Below, piece by piece: positions 50,901 to 60,048 of a DNA stretch of 64,000 bases. The first letter of the stretch is position 1. Each line of letters starts with the position of its first letter. The DNA comes from Prolixibacteraceae bacterium. GTDB lineage: Bacteria > Bacteroidota > Bacteroidia > Bacteroidales > Prolixibacteraceae. A program made the translations under genes and the position numbers. Location of the stretch: positions 1 through 64,000 of the forward strand of contig JAONJW010000007.1 in NCBI GenBank assembly GCA_028377305.1. Reading direction: 5' to 3'. The notes beneath the pieces were generated by a model. That model worked only from the letters and a program-made list of their open reading frames with translations. It made no database searches and was not told the DNA's origin.

Positions 50901-51150
50901 CCTCAACCGATTTCATACCGATATAACTCACAGTTAAGGTCTTTGCCTCAGAAGGAGGCGATAATTGAAAGGAACCGTCGTAGTTTGTGACAGTACCCTC
51001 TAAAGTAGAGGAGACAACAATAGTTGCTCCAGGAATTGGTTGGTTATCACCTTTTGAGATAACTAGGCCGCTTATTGCACGTCTCTGACCGAGCGCAATA
51101 TTCAAACTGGCCAAGACGATTGCCGTCAGGGCGAATAAACTCTTTTTCAT
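47926..51150 (-). CDS. SusC/RagA-like TonB-dependent transporter
   Basis: [72 protein letters not shown]. Confidence 0.96.
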   Translation of the reverse strand: [1074 protein letters not shown]

Positions 51151-51638
51151 AAAATACTAACCTTTCTAACTTTATACAGTCACACTCCATAATACTGGAT
51201 GAATAATGAATTAATAAATAAATTGTATCCTCATTGATCAGCTACCTTGGCTTATCAGAATAAACTTCTGATAAGTAGGCAGCAGCTCTGAGAATGTTGT
51301 ATAACACATTACAAAGATAGGCAGTATTTTTATTAAAAGACAAATTGGTGTTTTATTGCAATTCTATGAAATATCCTCATAACGGATTGAACTCACGCTA
51401 ACACCTATCACCTCAAATATCGAATGTAAATAACAATATACTATAATATAAGACCTACCATAGACTCAACAATTCGCAACAATTCCAAAACCCCAAAACA
51501 CTCCAATTCAATCATACAATAAAAATAATTATCCCACACATTTTAGTCCTAAATCACATTTAGATAACATTCAGAAGGCAAAATCCGGAAGGTAACAAAG
51601 GCATCTTGGAAACATCTCTACCACATCAGAGTGGTATA

Positions 51639-51810
51639 ACAGGGGATTTCTAGGGGAATACTCCCAACATTCATCGAACCTTCCTCCATATTCATTCGAA
51701 CTTCACTCACCCAAACCCAGAATGGATGAGTGATCTTCGAATGAAGTCCGAAGGTTATTCGAATGAAGTCCCTAGAGTTCCCGAATCATTCCCCTACCAA
51801 TCCACTATCC
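51639..51810. repeat. Dispersed palindromic intergenic element, copy 2
   Basis: See copy 1 (11055-11235); inner hairpin tcattcgaacttcactca…tgagtgatcttcgaatga (16/18 paired), outer taggggaat…attccccta. Confidence 0.7.
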
Positions 51811-52197
51811 ATCCATTCTATTAGAAAGGCTACCCAACCCTGTTATATCAATCATAATACTCCAGCGATTGAGCACATTTAAGACTGCTTACATCACTCC
51901 ATTTAATTAAGTATCAATTAGAATCTAATCCAAAAGATATAATAAAGTGTCAGAATATATTACAAGACATATTAATATTTTTAAATATTAACATCTCTGA
52001 TACTATTTTTTATTCTAACTTTATAAAAGACGGGATCTCTACCTATCCATGTTCGTATAGTGACAATATACTTTTCAAAAGCATTGAATTATCTTACGAT
52101 CATCTAAACCAACATTATTCCCAAATACCCAATTATGGGCAGATTTGGTTCTATTTAGTTAGAGAATTCTGATTATCGACTATAACCAAACGCAATA

Positions 52198-55100
52198 ATG
52201 AAATATCTTCAACTGCTATCTGTACTATTGTTATTCTCAAAGGTCGTAACTGCTAATGATTATATCTCTATAGAGAATATTCCGAACTCTCAGGATCTAT
52301 CTGAAACCTCAGTTACTGCAATTGTTCAAGATAACAGTGGATATATCTGGATCGGTACTCGTGAAGGATTAAATAGGTATGATGGCTATTCATGCAAGAA
52401 GTATTTCTCTTCGAGTAAAGAAAGATCTCTCATCTCAAGTGAAATCACCGACCTATATATCGATAGTGACTCTTGCATGTGGGTAAAGAGTATAGAAGGA
52501 ATGAGCCTCTATGATCCCCAAACAGATCTTTTTGAAAAGATAACTATCCGCAATGATTCAATCTATGTTAGAGTTATCAATACACTAATCGAACAAAATG
52601 GGCTAAAGTGGATTGGTACTAAAGAGAATGGACTAATTGGATATAATTCAAAGAATAGAACTGTTGTCTATACACCAAAACAGAAAAAGTTTATTCGTGA
52701 TATATGTGTTCATAATGACACGACACTGTGGATATCTCATGGTTCGACCATTGGTTTATTTGACACAAAGAATAGAAGGTACATTCAGCATAATATCCAA
52801 TCAAGTGACCGAGTCATATATGAATTGATTCAGATGGATAATTATCTTTTCTTTTGTACAGAAAAACATTTTCATATATACGACATTTCAAAAAAGAAGT
52901 TATACTCTTCGAGGGAGGTTGAAAAAGTTGACCATAGTGATATTAAAGGGTTGTTAACAAAATTAGAGGGAGTCTTCATTACCAACATGATTACTCATGA
53001 TGATAAACTGTGGATCTCTACCGATGGGAATGGTCTATTTGTTGTAGATATTAAGCAAAAATTTCTAGTCAATAATATTACAGTCAAATCATCTAACCAA
53101 GAGTTAAAGACCGATGCCATTCGATGTATATACTCCGATTGTGATCAGAATATTTGGATTGGAACGATGCACAATGGAATGCACTTCATTCCATACAAAC
53201 GAAAGAAATTCTATAGTTATCAGACAAGACTAAATGAAGATCTATATCCTAATGGCAATTTCTCGGGATTTCTAGAAGAGATAGACAATACGTTATGGGC
53301 ATCAACTTTTGATGGTCTATGTCGGTTAGACAAACGTTCCTTCGAAATTAAAGAGGTGGTTGGGCGAGGTTTAACAATTAATGCGATCAGTTCAGACTGG
53401 CAAGGGAATATCTATATTGGCACCTATATGAAGGGGCTTTATAGGTATGATATTAAGAGGAAATCCTTGACAAAAGAGATACAAGACAATTCAAACCGCA
53501 TTGGACAGGAAGATTTGGAACATAATATCAATGCATTGTTAACAAGTAGTTCTGGAGATATTTGGATTGGAGCGAGAAACCTATACAGATATGACCCCAT
53601 AAGCAAGAAGTTGGAGGCCATAGGAAGTGGAAGAATAAGATCAATTAACTGTATACTTGAAGAGACCCCTAGCAGTTTATGGATCGGAACAGAAAATGGT
53701 CTGTTTCATTACAATCTGAACAGTGGTAATATTGAAGCGTATAATAAGAGTAAAGAGATACCATTCAGAATTACGCATAACTCAATCAATTGCCTTTTAA
53801 GGGACAGTCGAGGAGATATATGGATTGGCACAAAAGGTGGTGGACTAAACAGAATTAATAGTGGCAATATGGAGGTGGTCTACTACCAGAATGATTCAAA
53901 ACAAATTAGCCGGGTGGTTCATGGAATGGTGGAGGATGCATCTCAAGATATTTGGTTTACCACCAATAGTGGGTTAATGAGGGTAACACCTGAAAGACAA
54001 GAGATGCTGCTATACGATAAAACCGATGGGTTAATCAATAAACAATATATCGATAAAGCCATCTATCTTACGCACTCCAATAGGATTCTCTGTGGGGGAG
54101 AGCGAGGTATTGATTATTTTATTCCAGAGGATATTGAGACAAATCAGATAGCCCCTAAAGTCATAATAGAGGGCATCTTCTACTCATCCAAAGAAAAGAC
54201 GTTTGACAATAAGGATGGTATATATAAAAAACGGTTAAACGATGGAGACACATTAACTCTTGGCTATAACCAATCTTTCTTTGGTTTCGAATTTACAGGG
54301 ATCGAATATAGTAATTCAGCAGAGATTACTTATGCTTATCAAATGCAAGGAATAAACAACGACTGGATCGATATCACAGGTCGCAGAACGATTCAGTTTG
54401 GTCAAATTCCATCGGGAGAGTACACACTGAATGTAAAGGCTGCCAATAGTGACGGGATCTGGTCAGAACAACCTCACACAGTGCATATTATTGTTACTAC
54501 TCCTTTCTTTAAGACACCACTGGCCTATGCAATATATCTTATACTTATTCTTTCGCTAATATACCTATACCACCGCTTCAATGTACAACGTCAATTGCTT
54601 AAAAATCGATTAAGATATGAGTCAAAAGAGAGACAGCGCATCGAGGAGATGAGTCAGTTAAAGCTTCGCTTATTTACCCATATATCCCATGAATTTAGGA
54701 CTCCTTTGACTCTAATTATGTCTCCTACGGAAGAGCTTATTAGAACAGGAAGTCTATCTGTTGAAGATAGAAGGAAATTGAAATTGATCGAAGGTAATGC
54801 TAAGAAGTTGCAGCAGTTAGTGGACGAGGTGCTGGAGTATCGTAATATTGAATCAGGAACCATTCAACTAAATAAAGCAAATATTGATATTATATCATTT
54901 TTGAGGGGCTGTCAAGAGTCGTTAAAATATTGGGCAACCAAGAAGAATATTGAATTTGAACTTGAATGCTCCTTACACGAACTGACCCTTTCTTTAGACC
55001 AAAGGCTCATGGAGAAGGTGATCTATAATTTGCTGAGCAATGCACTAAAGTACACAAATGAAGGGCATGTAAAGATTGAAGTGAGGAGAGATGAACAGTG

Positions 55101-56187
55101 GTGCTATATCTCTGTTACAGATACAGGTATTGGCATTGAACCGCCTCATCTAGAAAGGCTATTTGAGATGTTCTATAGGGTTGATGAAAAAAGTACTGTC
55201 AAAGATAGTGGCATCGGATTGTCTTTATGTAAAGAATATGTTGAGCTACATAATGGGCAGTTAAAAGTAGAAAGTGAATTGAATAAAGGAAGCTGCTTCA
55301 CGGTCTTACTGCCTATCCCCACAAAAGATAGGGGCATACAGACCTCTGATATTCGAATAAATAGAAACGAAGAGTCTAATTCTCCAAAAACAACGATCCT
55401 GATTGTGGACGATAACGATGAGCGACGAAATTACCTTGTAGTTCAATTTCTAGGGATATATCAAATAATCGAAGCGAGAAACGGAGTGGAAGCTCTAAAG
55501 ATGATCAAAAAACAGAAACCCCAACTTATATTAAGTGATGTGATGATTCCAATTATGGATGGATGGAAACTTTGTGATAGAGTAAAAACGGATTTCAACC
55601 TATCACACATTCCCGTTGTTCTTTTAACAGCATTGAATGATGATGAAAATGAAATTACTGGATATAACACGGGAGCAGATGCATACATTCCTAAACCCTT
55701 TAGCTTGTCTCATTTACATAGTGTAGTAAACAACTTATTATCCAACAGTGAGAAGCGAAAAGAGAAATTCCATAACGCCCTTTTCGTAGGAGTCAATACA
55801 GATCATTTATCCGATCTTGATCGAAACTTTCTCGATAAAGCAGAAGAGATTGTTGTCAGAAATATCAATGACCCTGAGTTTTCTGTTCAGATTTTAAGTG
55901 ACCTTTTGGCCATGAGTCGATCGAATCTACATCAAAAATTAAAGATCCTATGTAATATCACACCTAGTGATTATATCCTCTCATTAAGGCTAACAAATTC
56001 GATAGAGCTTCTAAAAAGTAAAAACTACAGAATCAACGAAGTGGCTTACCTAACAGGTTTTTCTACCCCATCCCACTTTGCTAGTACTTTTAAGAGGTAT
56101 TTCGGAGGTAGCCCTAAAGACTTTTTAAATGGGAAAATAAAGGTGGACCTACACTCTGTGGATGTTGGCCGTAAGATCCTTTATTAA
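52198..56187 (+). CDS. Hybrid two-component system regulator (HTCS): periplasmic beta-propeller, Y_Y_Y, histidine kinase, receiver, AraC-type HTH
   Basis: Repeated W-I/G-T propeller motifs (IWIGT), HK motif FTHISHEFRTPLTLIMSPTEEL, receiver TILIVDDNDERRNYL…LILSDVMIPIMDG, C-terminal AraC HTH INEVAYLTGFSTPSHFASTFKRYFGGSPKDF. Confidence 0.97.
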   Translation: MKYLQLLSVLLLFSKVVTANDYISIENIPNSQDLSETSVTAIVQDNSGYIWIGTREGLNRYDGYSCKKYFSSSKERSLISSEITDLYIDSDSCMWVKSIEGMSLYDPQTDLFEKITIRNDSIYVRVINTLIEQNGLKWIGTKENGLIGYNSKNRTVVYTPKQKKFIRDICVHNDTTLWISHGSTIGLFDTKNRRYIQHNIQSSDRVIYELIQMDNYLFFCTEKHFHIYDISKKKLYSSREVEKVDHSDIKGLLTKLEGVFITNMITHDDKLWISTDGNGLFVVDIKQKFLVNNITVKSSNQELKTDAIRCIYSDCDQNIWIGTMHNGMHFIPYKRKKFYSYQTRLNEDLYPNGNFSGFLEEIDNTLWASTFDGLCRLDKRSFEIKEVVGRGLTINAISSDWQGNIYIGTYMKGLYRYDIKRKSLTKEIQDNSNRIGQEDLEHNINALLTSSSGDIWIGARNLYRYDPISKKLEAIGSGRIRSINCILEETPSSLWIGTENGLFHYNLNSGNIEAYNKSKEIPFRITHNSINCLLRDSRGDIWIGTKGGGLNRINSGNMEVVYYQNDSKQISRVVHGMVEDASQDIWFTTNSGLMRVTPERQEMLLYDKTDGLINKQYIDKAIYLTHSNRILCGGERGIDYFIPEDIETNQIAPKVIIEGIFYSSKEKTFDNKDGIYKKRLNDGDTLTLGYNQSFFGFEFTGIEYSNSAEITYAYQMQGINNDWIDITGRRTIQFGQIPSGEYTLNVKAANSDGIWSEQPHTVHIIVTTPFFKTPLAYAIYLILILSLIYLYHRFNVQRQLLKNRLRYESKERQRIEEMSQLKLRLFTHISHEFRTPLTLIMSPTEELIRTGSLSVEDRRKLKLIEGNAKKLQQLVDEVLEYRNIESGTIQLNKANIDIISFLRGCQESLKYWATKKNIEFELECSLHELTLSLDQRLMEKVIYNLLSNALKYTNEGHVKIEVRRDEQWCYISVTDTGIGIEPPHLERLFEMFYRVDEKSTVKDSGIGLSLCKEYVELHNGQLKVESELNKGSCFTVLLPIPTKDRGIQTSDIRINRNEESNSPKTTILIVDDNDERRNYLVVQFLGIYQIIEARNGVEALKMIKKQKPQLILSDVMIPIMDGWKLCDRVKTDFNLSHIPVVLLTALNDDENEITGYNTGADAYIPKPFSLSHLHSVVNNLLSNSEKRKEKFHNALFVGVNTDHLSDLDRNFLDKAEEIVVRNINDPEFSVQILSDLLAMSRSNLHQKLKILCNITPSDYILSLRLTNSIELLKSKNYRINEVAYLTGFSTPSHFASTFKRYFGGSPKDFLNGKIKVDLHSVDVGRKILY

Positions 56188-56580
56188 AACAAAAATTCAG
56201 TATCCTAGATGAGTAAAAAACTAGATCAGGAGGAGAGACAAGAAGTCTCTCTTAAATATCGTTTCACCACTTCTTTTGGGTAACTGCATTCATCAACAAA
56301 TTGTAATTCCGATACATCTCATTACGTCTTTAAAAAACCTAGCTTCATGGACATCAAATGAGACTCGAGATGCTCTGCCTTTTATCACCATAAGTTGTTC
56401 TACACTACATCAAGGATAGAAGCCAAAACAGAACTTAAGAATTGATTATCAAACTTACTTTAGGACATCTAGAAATATCACATTTGTCTAAAATAAAACA
56501 CAAACAGTTAAATACCAATGACATACAACCTACACCCAAAAGCCATTAAAATACAAGAAATAACACATTTTAGAGGATTT

Positions 56581-56614
56581 GGATCTTTTTTGACAGGAGT
56601 ATCAAAAAAGATCC
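56581..56614. promoter_or_regulatory. Perfect 13-bp inverted repeat upstream of a SusC gene (candidate operator)
   Basis: GGATCTTTTTTGA-CAGGAGTA-TCAAAAAAGATCC between the HTCS and SusC. Confidence 0.5.
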
Positions 56615-56796
56615 TTGACATATCGGATACTATATTGTACGTATCAAGAAACACAATACTCGAACTTATTATATCATTGTAGATGTATAATAATCAGTCT
56701 GCTGATTTTAGATAATAGAACACTAAACCAATTACCATATAAAACCATTTAATGATTAATAAAAACTAATTTTTAAATAAATAACTATCATGAACT

Positions 56797-59700
56797 ATGA
56801 ATAAACAAACCATGCTTAAAATCAAAAGACGCTTATGGAAAGAGCACAGGATAATCTTATTTATGGGATTATTACTCTTTTCGGTTTTGCCTACTTTTGC
56901 AGACCAAGGAGAGTCAGTCCACGATCTCAATAGTGGATATAACACACAGCAAACAGAAAAAAGAGTCGTTAAAGGACGAGTTGTTGATGAAAATGGAGAA
57001 CCTATGCCAGGGGTGACCGTGTTCATTAAAGAGACCAAAACTGGTACGGTGACCGATTTTGATGGTAATTTTACGATAAAAACGACTAGAGATGCTGTTA
57101 TTGAATTCTCGATGGTGGGGTTTGAATCGAGAAAAGAACCACTTGCTGGAAAAACATGGATTGAGGTATCTTTAAAATCGAAAGTAGCAGATCTTGATGA
57201 GGTGGTAGTAGTAGCATATGGAACAAAGAAGAAAGCTACTATTACAGGAGCCCTATCAACCGTGGAAACGGAAGAACTAGTTCGTTCACCATCAACTAGT
57301 GTCGCCAACTCTTTGGCTGGAGTTATGCCTGGAGTGACAACCATCCAAAGTAGTAGTCAACCGGGTAAAGATGCTGCAGAAATATATATTCGTGGAGCTG
57401 GATCACCTTTGGTTCTAGTCGATGGAGTTGAACGGTCATTTACTGATCTGGATCCGAATGAAATTGCAAGTATTTCAATCTTAAAAGATGCTTCTTCTAC
57501 AGCTGTATTTGGGGTAAGAGGAGCAAATGGTGTGATTTTGGTAACTACAAGACAAGGTGTGGTTGGAAAGCCACAGATCTCTTTCACTACCTCCATTGGT
57601 CTAGAGAAACCTGACCACTTATACCAATCAGCCAGTAGTTATGATTATGCAAGACATTGGAACTACATGATGGATGCAGATGGAGCAGGGAATAAGTTCT
57701 CATCAGAGGCTATTGAAGCATTCCGTACAGGCTCAGATCCCTTGATCTATCCAAGTGTTGATTGGGCAGACTATATGTTCAACGATTACTATATGCAGAG
57801 CAAGAACAATATCTCAATCACAGGAGGAACCAAAAAAGTACAATACTTCATATCTCTAGGATACCAATACCAAAATGGTTTGATGAAATCGATGGAGGAT
57901 CTTCAAGGATATGATAACAACTTTAATAATAATAGATACAACTATCGCTCCAACATCACTGTCAACCTTACTGAGTCGACTAAAATGAAGGTAAACCTTG
58001 GGGGAGTATATAACAAACTCCAGGATCCGATCATTGTCACTGGTTTAAATAAAGATTTAAATCACAGGTACAATAGACCATTTATCTATGGAACCCGATG
58101 GACCTTGCCTTTCGCTAGTCCTGGTTTTGTAGATGGAAAGCACTATAAGTTGAAAGCAGGAAGAAAAGTGCTACCGACAGGTTTCGGAATGCGTGAAGGT
58201 ATTTGGGCTCTTTATGGATATGGTTACAGAAATGTAAACTCAAATAAACTGAACCTAGACATTGATATATCACAAGACTTATCAAGCATTACAAAGGGAT
58301 TACAAGCATCAGTGAAAGGAGCATATAATGTTAGATACGAAACCATTAAAGCATGGAGAGGTAGCCAACCAACATACTACCCTTCCTATACTAGTACATT
58401 AGAGTCTCCTACCATGGAAGTCACCGATCCTAATTTTAATAAGGATATTATTATCGAACTAGGAGGGACGAAAAACGACTTATACTATGCTGAGAAATCA
58501 TCGAGAAAAAGAGACTGGTATTTAGAAGGACGTGTAAACTATAATAGAACCTTTGGAAATCACTCGATTGGAACCCTGTTGCTTTATAATTTATCGAGGA
58601 CTTATTACCCAAGTACCTTCAAATATATTCCTTTAAGCTATATTGGCTATGTGGGACGATTGACCTATGACTATAAGCAAAAATATCTATTAGATATTAG
58701 TATGGGATATAATGGTTCTGAGAACTTTGCACCTGGTGATACGAGGTATGGTTTCTTTCCTTCAGTATCGGGGGGTTGGGTTGTTTCAGAAGAGAAATTG
58801 GCAAAAAAACTTAACCTTTTCTCTTACTTAAAAGTTAGAGGTAGTTATGGTCAGGTTGGAAATGACAAGGGTGGCAAACGCTTTCTTTATATGCCAGAGA
58901 TATGGAACTCAGAAAAAGGTATCAGTTTTGGTGTAGACAATACTGTTTTACAGCCATCCTACATTCAGGGTCCAATTGGAAACAGTGAGGTGACTTGGGA
59001 AACAGCAACTAAGATGAACCTCGGTGTTGATCTAAAGCTCTTTCAAAACAAACTTTCTATCAATGCGGATATATTCTCAGAACAACGAGAAGGAATTCTT
59101 ATTGCACCCAAATCCACTCCAGGAATTATTGTCACCAAATCTCCTATACTTAACATTGGGAAGAGAGATAATAAGGGTTATGAACTGATGGTCGGATGGA
59201 GCGACTACACACATAAGGACTTTCAATACAATCTTTCGGCCAGTTTGTCCTACGCAAGAAACACCATTATAGACAATGATGAACTTCCTTCAGACTATCC
59301 ATGGCAACTTGAAGAAGGTGGGTCCACCAAAAGAGGTCCAGTAGAGTATATGTACCAAAGATTATACCAAAAAGAGGATTTCATAAAAGATTCTGATGGT
59401 AAATTGAGACTAAACCCTGAATTACCTCAACCTTCCTATAAGGTGTCACCAGGTGATGCTAAGTATCAAGATATCAATGGTGACCATGTTGTAAATGATA
59501 TTGATAAGAAGGTATGGGGATACTCTTCAGTTCCAGAATATACCATGGGATTTAACTCTACTCTTACTTACAAAAAATGGACACTGTTTATGCAATGGAC
59601 AGGTGTTACGAATGTAAACAAGATGGCACACGTTGGACACAGACAGATTTTTGGTAACCCAAAGAATATGGGACTAAACCAGATGTGGGTAGACAATGTT

Positions 59701-60024
59701 TGGACACCGGATCGCACGGATGCTCCATGGCCTAAGGCAACAAAAAGTGGGATGGCATGGAATGGTGCTGAATCCACCTTATGGGATTTAGATGCTAGTT
59801 ATGTCAGATTAAAGAACCTCTCTTTAACCTATGATATGAATGCGAATTCTAAAATATTCAGAGCTATTGGTATAAAGAAAGCTGCCATTACTGTGAGTGG
59901 ATACAACCTATTTACATTTAGTAAGCTAGACTACTTTGATCCTGAAGGAAGTGACATTACAAATTGGGATGGTGCATATCCATTGACAAGAATATATAAC
60001 TGCTCATTGAGGGTGAACTTCTAG
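56797..60024 (+). CDS. SusC/RagA-like TonB-dependent transporter
   Basis: EPMPGVTVFIKETKTGTVTDFDGNFTI; PLVLVDGVERSFTDLDPNEIASISILKDASSTAVFGVRGANGVILVTTRQG. Confidence 0.96.
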   Translation: MNKQTMLKIKRRLWKEHRIILFMGLLLFSVLPTFADQGESVHDLNSGYNTQQTEKRVVKGRVVDENGEPMPGVTVFIKETKTGTVTDFDGNFTIKTTRDAVIEFSMVGFESRKEPLAGKTWIEVSLKSKVADLDEVVVVAYGTKKKATITGALSTVETEELVRSPSTSVANSLAGVMPGVTTIQSSSQPGKDAAEIYIRGAGSPLVLVDGVERSFTDLDPNEIASISILKDASSTAVFGVRGANGVILVTTRQGVVGKPQISFTTSIGLEKPDHLYQSASSYDYARHWNYMMDADGAGNKFSSEAIEAFRTGSDPLIYPSVDWADYMFNDYYMQSKNNISITGGTKKVQYFISLGYQYQNGLMKSMEDLQGYDNNFNNNRYNYRSNITVNLTESTKMKVNLGGVYNKLQDPIIVTGLNKDLNHRYNRPFIYGTRWTLPFASPGFVDGKHYKLKAGRKVLPTGFGMREGIWALYGYGYRNVNSNKLNLDIDISQDLSSITKGLQASVKGAYNVRYETIKAWRGSQPTYYPSYTSTLESPTMEVTDPNFNKDIIIELGGTKNDLYYAEKSSRKRDWYLEGRVNYNRTFGNHSIGTLLLYNLSRTYYPSTFKYIPLSYIGYVGRLTYDYKQKYLLDISMGYNGSENFAPGDTRYGFFPSVSGGWVVSEEKLAKKLNLFSYLKVRGSYGQVGNDKGGKRFLYMPEIWNSEKGISFGVDNTVLQPSYIQGPIGNSEVTWETATKMNLGVDLKLFQNKLSINADIFSEQREGILIAPKSTPGIIVTKSPILNIGKRDNKGYELMVGWSDYTHKDFQYNLSASLSYARNTIIDNDELPSDYPWQLEEGGSTKRGPVEYMYQRLYQKEDFIKDSDGKLRLNPELPQPSYKVSPGDAKYQDINGDHVVNDIDKKVWGYSSVPEYTMGFNSTLTYKKWTLFMQWTGVTNVNKMAHVGHRQIFGNPKNMGLNQMWVDNVWTPDRTDAPWPKATKSGMAWNGAESTLWDLDASYVRLKNLSLTYDMNANSKIFRAIGIKKAAITVSGYNLFTFSKLDYFDPEGSDITNWDGAYPLTRIYNCSLRVNF

Positions 60025-60048
60025 TAATTCTATGATAAAACAATAATT

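Noticed and set aside
56766-57344. Antisense ORF of 192 aa over the SusC start
   Set aside because: Opposite the conserved SusC N-terminal domain; low-complexity V/T/S-rich sequence typical of shadow ORFs.
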